Below are positions 25,066 through 33,344 of a stretch of 64,000 nt of DNA, piece by piece. The DNA is from Candidatus Baltobacteraceae bacterium (GTDB lineage: Bacteria; Vulcanimicrobiota; Vulcanimicrobiia; Vulcanimicrobiales; Vulcanimicrobiaceae). The position numbers were made by a program, and so were the translations under genes. The notes beneath the pieces were generated by a model. It was given only the letters and a program-made list of their open reading frames with translations. It did not search any database and was not told the origin of the DNA. Each line of letters begins with the position of its first letter. The first letter of the stretch is position 1. Location: contig DASXEW010000001.1 of the NCBI GenBank assembly GCA_036489885.1, positions 62,001-126,000 on the forward strand. The letters run 5' to 3'.

Positions 25066-25598
25066 GCTGCCACGAATTTCTTGGTACCGATCAACCGCTG
25101 CGCCAAGAGGACTGCAACGGGGACCGAGGAGTCAAATGAAAGCCATGTTGCGGCTTCGATCGTCGCGTGAACGTCGCTGTCACGCTCGACTTCATAAACG
25201 ATGACGCCCATCGCTTCGAGCACTTCGCGCGTGGCTTGTCCCATCGGAACTTGCCACGGCATTCCCTCGCCCCATTCTCCGCGCATCGAGACGATCATGA
25301 GGATGGGAAACTTTCCGTGCTTCAACACGGAGAGTGCGTTCATACAATTGCCGACGCCACTGGATTGGATCAACAGCGCGCCGCGCGTTCCGCCGAGCCA
25401 CGAACCGATTAACATACCGACGCCTTCCTCTTCGGTCGTCAGCGTTACGGTTGTCATTTCGGGATCGGCTTCACACCGCTTGATCAGCTTGGCGTGTCCG
25501 CCGTCCGGAACGTGCGCAACGTGGCGCACACCGTTTTCACGGAAGATATCGTAGATTTGATCGCGCCAATCGGTCGCGCCGTTCGTCGTCGTTGTCAT
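25062..25598 (-). CDS. ThDP-dependent decarboxylase, N-terminal (alpha) subunit, ComD-like
   Basis: 178 residues covering the pyrimidine-binding half. VRHVAHVPDGGHAKLI and TLTTEEEGVGMLIGSWLGG include the catalytic Glu that activates ThDP. LLIQSSGVGNCMNALSVL is characteristic of ComD and phosphonopyruvate decarboxylases. Works only with the beta subunit encoded next. ATG at 25598; both subunits begin with the same MTTTT-type tail. Diverges from the FecR-type gene. Confidence 0.75.
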   Translation of the reverse strand: MTTTTNGATDWRDQIYDIFRENGVRHVAHVPDGGHAKLIKRCEADPEMTTVTLTTEEEGVGMLIGSWLGGTRGALLIQSSGVGNCMNALSVLKHGKFPILMIVSMRGEWGEGMPWQVPMGQATREVLEAMGVIVYEVERDSDVHATIEAATWLSFDSSVPVAVLLAQRLIGTKKFVAA

Positions 25599-25696
25599 GC
25601 TACGAATGCTCTTTTCTTTCTATGATTGCAGACCCTCGCTCCCCAGCGGCACTCCAGCCAAGTAAGCGATAATGTATTCGGTAGGAGGAACGGTCG

Positions 25697-26962
25697 ATGG
25701 CTCGTCCGCTTCACAGCTTCATAACAGCTTTGGCGCTCTTAGCCCTCCTGATTGCCCCGGCAAATGCCGACGCGCTGACTGACGGGTTTGTCGTCGCCGC
25801 CCATGTGAGTTATGACGGCGGGGATATTGCGATTTCGGAAGACGACTGGGCCGAGTCAGGCGTACTCAATGCGCCCGTTTTCGCCGGCGACTTCGTGAGG
25901 ACGACGACCGGCAATGCCGAGCTCGAGATCGATGCGGCGACTGCGGTGCGGATGGCGCCGCGTTCGCTGATCTATATTGCCAGATTGGATGTAGGCAACA
26001 CGTCGCTCGAAGTCGACGGTGGTACGATCGAGATACGCATATTCCAGTCTCGGGCCGTAACGGTTGTCACGCGCTCCTCGACGATCCAAATCAGCCAAGC
26101 CGGAACGTATCGCATCGAGGTGGTCCCGGCAGTCTCGACGCGCGTGACGGTTAGAGACGGAAGAGCAGATGTTCCGCTTCCGGTCGGAGATTCGCTCGCG
26201 GTCGATTCCGGGATGTCGCTGCAAGTCACCGGTACGCGAAAAAATCCGGTCACGGATATCACCGTCGCGACAAACGCGGATGAGTTCGATCGGTGGAACG
26301 ATCAGCGCGACGTCGTTCTGGCTGCAGGCGCTACCGATAAACGCGTAAACCCGATCCTCGGTGCAAACGAGCTCGAAAACTATGGGCAGTGGATTACCTA
26401 CAAAACTTATGACATGGTTTGGTCACCCGGCGAGAAGCCGGGTTGGGCGCCGTACACGATAGGATCGTGGATGACATCGCCGGTCTTCGGACCGGTTTGG
26501 CTCAGCGCCGAACCGTGGGGCTGGGCTCCCTACCACTATGGCCGCTGGATCGACGACGCTGAATTCGGTTGGTTGTGGATTCCCGAACAGAGCGTCGTTT
26601 CGTGGGAGCCGGCTCTTGTTTCGGCGATCCCCGTACCGCCTTTGGCGCCGGTCGGCGCGATATGGTGGCATCCGCTTGGCCCCGGCGATTTCTACGAACC
26701 GTGGTACGACACAACGAACGTCGTCGTCAGCCCGAGCAACCATATGAACAAGAATGGATTGCACGTACCGCCACCGATGCACAGTTACGTGCGCTCCGGC
26801 GTACCGTTTCCGCGCAATCCATCCGTTCGAGTCCCTGAAGCGCAGCGCGGCGGAACTCCGGTGCGCAATCGTATATACGGCGGCGGTGCGCGCAGCGGCG
26901 GAGGCGCTGGTCGCTCAGGCGGCGGTCACTCAGGTGGCGGCGGCGGAAGCAGTCGCAAGTAG
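25697..26962 (+). CDS. FecR-domain / DUF6600-type exported protein
   Basis: 421 residues. Signal peptide to about residue 25 (ANADA). Residues ~60-180 resemble the FecR sensor fold: GDFVRTTTGNAELEIDAATA, LEVDGGTIEIRI, STIQISQAGTYRIEV. Residues ~250-320 carry repeated Trp motifs (GWAPYTIGSWMTSP, WGWAPYHYGRWIDD, GWLWIP) typical of DUF6600 surface proteins. The C-terminus is a low-complexity Gly/Ser tail ending SGGGGGSSRK. It is probably a secreted or cell-surface structural protein; no sigma factor or TonB partner adjoins it, so a signalling role is unlikely. ATG at 25697 follows GTAGGAGGAACGG. Confidence 0.75.
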   Translation: MARPLHSFITALALLALLIAPANADALTDGFVVAAHVSYDGGDIAISEDDWAESGVLNAPVFAGDFVRTTTGNAELEIDAATAVRMAPRSLIYIARLDVGNTSLEVDGGTIEIRIFQSRAVTVVTRSSTIQISQAGTYRIEVVPAVSTRVTVRDGRADVPLPVGDSLAVDSGMSLQVTGTRKNPVTDITVATNADEFDRWNDQRDVVLAAGATDKRVNPILGANELENYGQWITYKTYDMVWSPGEKPGWAPYTIGSWMTSPVFGPVWLSAEPWGWAPYHYGRWIDDAEFGWLWIPEQSVVSWEPALVSAIPVPPLAPVGAIWWHPLGPGDFYEPWYDTTNVVVSPSNHMNKNGLHVPPPMHSYVRSGVPFPRNPSVRVPEAQRGGTPVRNRIYGGGARSGGGAGRSGGGHSGGGGGSSRK

Positions 26963-26965
26963 CGC

Positions 26966-27616
26966 TTACGCGCCGGACTTCACGAGATTCGGATAGGTGC
27001 GGCGCAGCGCATCGAGTTTCGGCTTGTCATTGTAGACGATGTACGGATAGTTTGGATTCTTCTGCATGAAGTGCTGGTGGTACGCTTCCGCAGGATAGAA
27101 GACGTGCAGCGGAACGATTTGCGTCACGATCGGATGCGAAAATGCTTTTGCCGCGGTTAGCTCGTGCACGTAAGCTTCGGCGAGATCGCGCTGCTGCGGC
27201 GTCGCGTAAAAGATCGCCGAGCGATATTGCGTGCCTTGATCGGGTCCTTGATAGTTGAGCTCGGTTGGATCGTGCGCGACCGAAAAATAGACTTTGAGCA
27301 ATTCACCAAACGAAATCTTCGCGGGATCGTACGTGATCTCGACGGATTCGGCGTGACCCGTCATGCCGGTGCTCACCATCTCGTAGTGCGCGGTCCCAGC
27401 TTGGCCGCCGGAATATCCCGAGACGACGTTGCTGACGCCCCGCAGCGATTCGAAGACGCCTTCCATCCCCCAGAAGCACCCGCCGGCCAGCACGATTTTG
27501 GCGGTGCCGGGCGCCGCCTGCGCTTGCTCCGCGGGCGGGTCCGGAAAAGCGGCGGCGCCGAGCGCGAAAACCGCGGCGCCGGCGAGCAGGACGTTCTTGA
27601 GGAAGCGCATGTTCAT
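26966..27616 (-). CDS. msrA: Exported peptide methionine sulfoxide reductase MsrA
   Basis: 216 residues. An N-terminal signal peptide (about 30 residues) precedes the MsrA domain with the catalytic Cys in AGGCFWGMEGVFE. GYSGGQ, HAESVEITYDP and FFWxxHDPT-like SVAHDPTELNYQGPD QGTQYRS are conserved; HQHFMQKNPNY ends the fold. Reduces S-sulfoxides of methionine in the envelope. Diverges from the beta-lactamase gene with 53 bases between. Confidence 0.9.
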   Translation of the reverse strand: MNMRFLKNVLLAGAAVFALGAAAFPDPPAEQAQAAPGTAKIVLAGGCFWGMEGVFESLRGVSNVVSGYSGGQAGTAHYEMVSTGMTGHAESVEITYDPAKISFGELLKVYFSVAHDPTELNYQGPDQGTQYRSAIFYATPQQRDLAEAYVHELTAAKAFSHPIVTQIVPLHVFYPAEAYHQHFMQKNPNYPYIVYNDKPKLDALRRTYPNLVKSGA

Positions 27617-27669
27617 CGCTCCTCATTATCGCAGCGCCGCCCGAAAAGGTTCCGTAGGGCGCCTTACAT

Positions 27670-28566
27670 ATGAAGAAGCCGATGAAAAGGCGTGCGTTTG
27701 CGGCCGGCACGCTCGCGGCTGTCTCAGGGTTGCGAGGGGTCGCGTTCGCGCAAGACATCGATACCAAACTTGCGCAGCTCGAAGAAACGAGCGGCGGCCG
27801 CTTAGGGGTTGCGGTTTTCGACGCGCACGGCGTGCAACGCGTGAGCTATCGGCCGGGCGAACGTTTTCTGATGTGCAGCACGTTCAAGTTGCTCGCCGTT
27901 GCGGATGTGTTGGCGCGCGTCGACGCAGGTACGCTGCGGCTCGAGCATCGCATGCACTACTCAAAGGACGATTTGCTGGAGTACGCGCCGGTTACGCGCG
28001 CGAACGTCGGCCGCGGGTGGATGACGATGCGGGAGCTTTGCGCGGCTGCGATCGAGTTGAGCGACAACACTGCTGCCAACCTCATACTCAAACGCGTCGG
28101 CGGTCCCGCAGGCATGACTCGCTACGTGCGCAGTGTTGGTGACCACTACACGCGCCTCGATCGTATCGAGCCGTATCTCAATCGGCCGACTCCGGGTGAT
28201 TCGCGTGACACGACGACGCCCGAAGCGATGGGATTCGATGCCTATCGTCTGTTGCTGCGCGATCAGATCTTGAGCGCGAGGTCACGTGCGATGTTGACCG
28301 ACTGGATGCGCCGCTCGACGACGGGTCTCGATTTATTGCGTGCCGGATTTCCGGCGTCGTGGCGCGCGGGCGACAAAACGGGACTTGGCGGTGGACACAC
28401 GCCAAACGGTGATAACGATACGCGCAACGACGTCGCGATCGTGTGGCCGCCGGGACGCTCACCGTTCATCGCGTCCGTCTATCTTACCGACGTTACCGTT
28501 GCGGCGGAAAAGCGTGACGCCGTGCTCGCGGATGTGGCTCGCGCTATCGTGGGCATGAAATGGTAG
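27670..28566 (+). CDS. Class A beta-lactamase, Tat-type signal
   Basis: 298 residues. A twin-arginine signal (KRRAFAAG) ends near AFAQ. All class A residues are present: Ser70-x2-Lys73 (STFK), Ser131-Asp-Asn133, Glu167 with Asn171 (EPYLN) in the omega loop, and Lys236-Thr-Gly238. AGDKTGLGGGH replaces the usual Ser/Thr after KTG by Leu. Cys69 and Cys124 could form the disulfide seen in some carbapenemase-like class A enzymes. Hydrolyses beta-lactams in the periplasm; spectrum not predictable. Followed by an overlapping deacylase gene. Confidence 0.9.
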   Translation: MKKPMKRRAFAAGTLAAVSGLRGVAFAQDIDTKLAQLEETSGGRLGVAVFDAHGVQRVSYRPGERFLMCSTFKLLAVADVLARVDAGTLRLEHRMHYSKDDLLEYAPVTRANVGRGWMTMRELCAAAIELSDNTAANLILKRVGGPAGMTRYVRSVGDHYTRLDRIEPYLNRPTPGDSRDTTTPEAMGFDAYRLLLRDQILSARSRAMLTDWMRRSTTGLDLLRAGFPASWRAGDKTGLGGGHTPNGDNDTRNDVAIVWPPGRSPFIASVYLTDVTVAAEKRDAVLADVARAIVGMKW

Positions 28567-29030
28567 ATCCCGCCGTCCAGAAAGTGCTCGACGGTATTCA
28601 CGCCGGATGGGAGATCGTCGCGTGCGATCCTGCTCTGGCCGACACCGCGAATTTCGTGCAAGCATATGGCTATTCGCTCGAAGATTCCGCAAACACGATC
28701 GTTGTGATCGGGAAAGCGGACCCGCCCCGTTATGCTGCGTGCGTCGTTCTCGCTAACACGCGGCTCGACGTGAATCGTGCCGTAAAACAGAAGATCGGCG
28801 CGCGCGCGTCATTCGCGTCGGGCGAAGACGTCGAGCGGATGACCGGCATGACGATCGGGGGCGTCACGCCGATCGGGATCACCGATATTCCGATTTGGGT
28901 CGATGCGCGCGTAATGACGCGCGAAAAAATCATCTTGGGCGGCGGAAATCGTTCGAGCAAGATCCTCGCCCCGCCGGGCATCTTTTTGGCCCTCCCGAAC
29001 GCGGAGATCGTCGAGGGTCTCGCGATTTAA
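28560..29030 (+). CDS. YbaK/ProX-type aminoacyl-tRNA deacylase
   Basis: 156 residues, a single YbaK domain. TANFVQAYGYSLEDSANTIVV, the central VNRAVKQKIGARASFAS (with the substrate-binding Lys) and GMTIGGVTPIGI correspond to the trans-editing family. These proteins hydrolyse mischarged tRNAs such as Cys- or Ala-tRNA(Pro). The ATG at 28560 overlaps the beta-lactamase stop by seven bases. Confidence 0.8.
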   Translation: MVDPAVQKVLDGIHAGWEIVACDPALADTANFVQAYGYSLEDSANTIVVIGKADPPRYAACVVLANTRLDVNRAVKQKIGARASFASGEDVERMTGMTIGGVTPIGITDIPIWVDARVMTREKIILGGGNRSSKILAPPGIFLALPNAEIVEGLAI

Positions 29031-29227
29031 AAGGAGGCGTGTCGATTTGGGGCCGCGCCGTTCGACATGTTGGCGAAAGAACTCGTCGCTATAAGCTGCG
29101 ATTGCCACCTGCCATGTGCGCGCATTTCGTACCCGCGCTGCGAACGCGAGCTGCTGCGAAAACGCGCCTCCAGTTAGGCTTTTCGGGCGAGAATGACAAG
29201 AGTGCCCCCTCGTCATATGGTGACGTT

Positions 29228-30577
29228 GTGGAGCGTCCAACGCGCGTAGCCATTTTCGGAGCCGGACCATCCGGCTTGTTCCTTGCCGATGCGCTCCTGA
29301 AAGCGAATCCGGGACCGCTTTCGATTGACATCATCGATCGCTTACCCGCACCGTACGGACTCGTGCGGTATGGCGTCGCACCGGATCACCCGAAGATTAA
29401 ATCGGTCATCAACACGTTCGTGAAGACGTTCGAAGACAAACGCGTCCGCTTTCTCGGCAACGTCGCGTTCGGCGTCGATCTGATGCTCGAGGACGTGCAG
29501 AAATACTACGACGTAGCCGCGTACACGGTGGGCGCCGCCGTCGACCGGATGCTTGGGATTCCGGGTGAGAATCTGCCCGGTAACTATTCGTCGACGGAGT
29601 TCGTCGCGTGGTACAGCGGACATCCGGATCAGCACGGCCGCTCGATTGCGCTCGACTCGGAAGCGGTCGCAGTCATCGGCGTCGGCAATGTCGCAATTGA
29701 CGTGGCGCGTATTTTGGCGAAGCATGTCGACGAGTTGCGTACGACCGACATGCCGGAATACGTGCTTGACGAGTTGGCGGTGAGCCGCATCCGCGACATC
29801 TATCTCGTGGGACGCCGAGGCCCCGCGCAAGCCAAGTTTACGACGCCCGAACTGCGCGAGCTGGGTGAGATCGCGAACGCCGACGTGATCATCGATCCCA
29901 AAGCGCTCGAGCTCGATGAAGCCAGCGCAAAAACAGTCGCCGAAAAGTCCGCGCTCAAACGCAATCTCGATGTCTTGGGCGAGCTTTCCGCGCGTAAGCC
30001 GGAAGGGCGTCCGCGAAGGATCCACTTGGTCTTCCTCGCGTCTCCGGTTGAAATCAAGGGCACGGATCGCGTGCGGGAGATCGTGCTCGAACGCAATCGT
30101 CTCGACGAACGCGAGAACGCCGTCGCGACCGGCGTGAAGGACAATATTGCAGTTGGGATGGTTTTCCGCGCCGTCGGTTACCGCGGAATCCCGTTGCCTG
30201 GTTTACCGTTCGATTCACGCGTGCATGTCATCACGAACCTAGCTGGGCGCGTGGTTGACGAAAACGGTGCCGGCGTTAGCGGGCAGTATGTCGCCGGTTG
30301 GATCAAGCGCGGCCCAAGCGGCGTCATCGGGACGAATAAAGCGGATGCCGCGGAAACCGTGCGCGCCATCGTCCAGGATCTCCCGAGCCTCCCTCGGGCA
30401 CCCGAAGGGAGCGAGGCGGCGCTCGATGCGCTCTTGCAATCACGCGGCGTTAACGTGTGTTCATGGGACGACTGGCTGGCAATCGATCGTCACGAACGGG
30501 AGCTGGGATCGAAAAACGGCCGCGAGGAGCGGGTCAAAGTCACCGATTTTACCTCACTGCTTGCCGGGAAGGGGTAG
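29228..30577 (+). CDS. NADP-dependent ferredoxin/adrenodoxin reductase-like flavoprotein (FprA type)
   Basis: 449 residues. The FAD motif is AIFGAGPSGLFLADALL; LPAPYGLVRYGVAPDHPKIK is diagnostic for the FprA/adrenodoxin reductase family; the NADP site is VIGVGNVAIDVARIL. The C-terminal WIKRGPSGVIGTNKADA closes the FAD site. Transfers electrons from NADPH to ferredoxins and could serve Rieske or Fe-S enzymes. The frame is open far upstream; GTG at 29039 follows AAGGAGG but with one base spacing, so I prefer GTG at 29228 next to the FAD motif. The 197-base gap before it holds nothing else clear. Confidence 0.85.
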   Translation: MERPTRVAIFGAGPSGLFLADALLKANPGPLSIDIIDRLPAPYGLVRYGVAPDHPKIKSVINTFVKTFEDKRVRFLGNVAFGVDLMLEDVQKYYDVAAYTVGAAVDRMLGIPGENLPGNYSSTEFVAWYSGHPDQHGRSIALDSEAVAVIGVGNVAIDVARILAKHVDELRTTDMPEYVLDELAVSRIRDIYLVGRRGPAQAKFTTPELRELGEIANADVIIDPKALELDEASAKTVAEKSALKRNLDVLGELSARKPEGRPRRIHLVFLASPVEIKGTDRVREIVLERNRLDERENAVATGVKDNIAVGMVFRAVGYRGIPLPGLPFDSRVHVITNLAGRVVDENGAGVSGQYVAGWIKRGPSGVIGTNKADAAETVRAIVQDLPSLPRAPEGSEAALDALLQSRGVNVCSWDDWLAIDRHERELGSKNGREERVKVTDFTSLLAGKG

Positions 30578-30603
30578 GCGAGCAGGCTCCGTGGACGGGT
30601 ACT

Positions 30604-30609
30604 TATAAT
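30604..30609 (+). promoter_or_regulatory. Possible -10 element of the rpsR operon
   Basis: TATAAT about 55 bases before the rpsR start; no good -35 hexamer at the expected distance. Confidence 0.35.
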
Positions 30610-30664
30610 CTCGTCCGGTCCCAAAAGTCCGAAATTCGTTCGTATATTAAGGAAGAACAGGTAA

Positions 30665-30916
30665 TTGGCAGCTACGAAAAAGCGCGCGGCGGCAAAGAAA
30701 GAGCGTCGGCCGAAGCGCAAGATCTGTAATTTTTGCGCAGAGAAGACCGACGCGATCGATTACAAAGACACGACGCGTCTGCGTAAGTACATCTCGGAAC
30801 GCGGCAAGATTCTGCCGCGCCGTATATCCGGAAATTGCGCCAAACATCAACGCGGTTTGACGACCGCCGTCAAGCGCGCACGTATCATCGCGCTTTTGCC
30901 TTTCGTCGCGGAGTAG
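30665..30916 (+). CDS. rpsR: 30S ribosomal protein S18
   Basis: 83 residues; [17 protein letters not shown] and SGNCAKHQR hold the four zinc-ligand positions of the C+ form of S18, and [16 protein letters not shown] is invariant in the family. Start is TTG 30665. Binds 16S rRNA beside S6. The usual upstream partners rpsF and ssb are not here; an unrelated reductase precedes it. Confidence 0.95.
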   Translation: MAATKKRAAAKKERRPKRKICNFCAEKTDAIDYKDTTRLRKYISERGKILPRRISGNCAKHQRGLTTAVKRARIIALLPFVAE

Positions 30917-30917
30917 C

Positions 30918-31364
30918 ATGCGCGTCATTCTCCTGAGCGACGTCAAGGCGCTCGGTAAGCGCGGAGCCATCGTCGAAGTCGCCGAGGGTTACGCGAATAA
31001 TTTTCTGATACCGAAAAAGCTCGCCGCCGAAGCATCGGCGGGCGCGCTTGCGACGCTCGAGCAGCAAAACAAGGCGAAGGCCAAGCGTCAAGCCGAGGAT
31101 CTCGCGCAATCGCAAGAGCTAGCGCGCATCCTCGAGAGCAAGCCGCTTTCGGTCCAGGCACGCGCCGGCGGCAACGGTAAGCTCTTCGGAACGATCACGA
31201 ACGCGCAGATCGCCGACGCGATTCAGCGCAGCTTCGACATTGCGCTCGATCGCCACAAGATCGAGCTCAAGACGCCGATCAAAGCGGTCGGAACGTATCC
31301 CGTCGAAGTCAAGCTCGGAAATAACGTCACGGCAAAGGCGACGGTCGAGGTCGTACCCGCGTAA
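30918..31364 (+). CDS. rplI: 50S ribosomal protein L9
   Basis: 148 residues, full length. The N-terminal rRNA-binding domain MRVILLSDVKALGKRGAIVE with GYANNFLIPKKLA, a long connecting helix, and the C-terminal domain NGKLFGTITNAQIADAI are orthodox. One base separates it from rpsR. Confidence 0.96.
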   Translation: MRVILLSDVKALGKRGAIVEVAEGYANNFLIPKKLAAEASAGALATLEQQNKAKAKRQAEDLAQSQELARILESKPLSVQARAGGNGKLFGTITNAQIADAIQRSFDIALDRHKIELKTPIKAVGTYPVEVKLGNNVTAKATVEVVPA

Positions 31365-31370
31365 GCATCG

Positions 31371-33344
31371 GTGGCTACAGCGAAGGACAGCGATAACCGG
31401 TTCGTTCGTCGCTTCCGCCGCAAGTACGGAGGCGAGGGCGAAGTGCGACGGCATGTCGACGCTTTGTACGCGTTGCTTGCCGAACTGCTCGGTGCGGAGA
31501 AGATCGTGTTGCGTGCGGGGAAGCTTGGCGCGCTCAAAGGCATGCGCAGCGAGCGCGTTGGCGATCGTATTCACGCGCTGCAGCGGCTTGTGTTCGAAGA
31601 CCCGACGATTGAAGGTCCGCCTGCACCGAACGCATTTCGAAAGAAGCTCGAGGAGTGTGAGGACGGCTTAGCCGAGCTCATCGCGCAGCGCACGGTCGAA
31701 GATAATCTCGATCGCAAGATCAACGCGAAGATGGCGGCTCGCCACAACGACTATCTTCGTGAGCTCAAGCTCGAAGCACTCAAAGACGATCTCGGACCCG
31801 AGACGCCGGCGACACAGAAGAAGCTCGAAGAGCTTGGCATAATGGAAGGACGCGCGCTCTCGGATTCCGCGCTGATGCAATTGCGTCCGAAGAAGCTCGA
31901 TCAAGTCGTCGGGCAAGATGCGGCCGTGCGGTCGTTGCTCGCAAAGATCGCGTCGCCGTATCCGCAGCACGTTATCTTGTTCGGACCTCCCGGTGTCGGA
32001 AAGACGACCGTGGCGCGGCTCGCACTCGAAGAGGCCAAACGACTTGGCCGCGGGCCGTTCGTTCCGGACGCGCCATTCGTTGAAGCCAACGGCGCGACGC
32101 TGCGATGGGACCCGCGTGAAACGACGAACCCGCTGCTCGGCAGCGTGCACGATCCGATCTATCAAGGCTCGCGGCGCGAATTCGCCGAGGGCGGCATTCC
32201 CGAGCCGAAGCTCGGTCTCGTGACCCGTGCGCACGCGGGCGTACTGTTTATCGACGAGATCGGCGAGATGGATCCGCTCTTGCAGAGCAAGTTGCTCAAA
32301 GTGCTCGAGGACAAACGCGTAATGTTCGAATCGTCGTACTATGACGACAGCGATCCGTCCGTCCCCGCGTACGTCCGCAAGCTTTTCAAAGAAGGCGCGC
32401 CGGCGGATTTCGTACTGATCGGTGCGACGACGCGCGAACCGGATGAGATCGATCCAGCGATTCTCTCACGCACGGCCGCGGTGTACTTTCAGCCGCTCAC
32501 CCAGTCGCAGGTTGCCGCGATCGTTACGTCGGCCGCAAAACGACTGGGCGTGCGCTGTTCGAAAGCCGTCGCCGAGCTGATCGCATCCTACACGATCGAA
32601 GGCCGCAAAGCGGTCCAGATCTTAGCCGATGCCTTTGGCCTTGCACTCGTGCGCCGCGGGAAGAGCAAACGCAAGGCGGGGATCGTGGCCGACGACGTTC
32701 TGGCGGTCGTCCAATCCGGACGTATGCTACCGCACACACCCGTGCGGGCACGACGGACGCGCGAAGTCGGAAAATCGTTCGGCTTGGGCGTCGTACATTA
32801 TTTGGGCAGCTTGATCGAGATTGAAGCGATCGTCTTTCGCGCGTCGCATCAGGGCAAAGGAACGGTGCGTTTCAACGAGACTGCCGGATCGATGGCAAAA
32901 GACAGTGTGTTCAACGCCGCCGCGGTTTTGCGTGCGCTCGCCGGAATCGATCTGGCCGACTACGATCTGCACGTCAACATCATCGGCGGCGGTAACATCG
33001 ACGGTCCCTCCGCCGGCCTCGCCGTGTTCCTCGCGACGTACTCGGCGCTTACGAAGAAAGCATTACCGCAAAACATTGCCGTCACCGGCGAGATCTCGAT
33101 TCAAGGTCGCGTGCGACCGATCGGCGGCGTCGTCGAGAAACTCTACGCGGCGCGACAAGCCGGCATGCGCGCGGTCATCATTCCAAAGGAGAATGCGCGC
33201 GAGCTCGATCGCATGACGCTCGGGCTCGATGTGATCCCCGTCTCGACGGTGCAGGAAGCGCTCGCAGCCTACGGACTCGATGCGCCTGCGCGTAAGAAAA
33301 CGGTGCGGGTCCCGCCCAACCTGCGGCGAACCCGAAACCGATGA
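31371..33344 (+). CDS. lonC: Lon-family ATP-dependent protease, LonC type
   Basis: 657 residues. A ~170-residue helical N-terminus unlike LonA precedes an AAA+ module: Walker A GPPGVGKT at 205-212, Walker B VLFIDEIGEMD near 291-301. The protease domain has the Ser547-Lys590 dyad (DGPSAGLA and GGVVEKLYAAR). The AAA part retains a LonB/sigma54-like insertion (RWDPRETTNPLLGSVHDP). This is the architecture of LonC, known from spore-forming Firmicutes, where to my knowledge it also sits between rplI and dnaB. GTG start at 31371; stop overlaps dnaB (ATGA). Role here probably protein quality control. Confidence 0.88.
   Translation: MATAKDSDNRFVRRFRRKYGGEGEVRRHVDALYALLAELLGAEKIVLRAGKLGALKGMRSERVGDRIHALQRLVFEDPTIEGPPAPNAFRKKLEECEDGLAELIAQRTVEDNLDRKINAKMAARHNDYLRELKLEALKDDLGPETPATQKKLEELGIMEGRALSDSALMQLRPKKLDQVVGQDAAVRSLLAKIASPYPQHVILFGPPGVGKTTVARLALEEAKRLGRGPFVPDAPFVEANGATLRWDPRETTNPLLGSVHDPIYQGSRREFAEGGIPEPKLGLVTRAHAGVLFIDEIGEMDPLLQSKLLKVLEDKRVMFESSYYDDSDPSVPAYVRKLFKEGAPADFVLIGATTREPDEIDPAILSRTAAVYFQPLTQSQVAAIVTSAAKRLGVRCSKAVAELIASYTIEGRKAVQILADAFGLALVRRGKSKRKAGIVADDVLAVVQSGRMLPHTPVRARRTREVGKSFGLGVVHYLGSLIEIEAIVFRASHQGKGTVRFNETAGSMAKDSVFNAAAVLRALAGIDLADYDLHVNIIGGGNIDGPSAGLAVFLATYSALTKKALPQNIAVTGEISIQGRVRPIGGVVEKLYAARQAGMRAVIIPKENARELDRMTLGLDVIPVSTVQEALAAYGLDAPARKKTVRVPPNLRRTRNR

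Noticed and set aside
29039-29227. N-terminal extension of the ferredoxin reductase-like protein from a GTG right after AAGGAGG
   Set aside because: Spacing to the binding site is only one base, and the 63 extra residues are Arg-rich with no counterpart in the family; kept only as an alternative.
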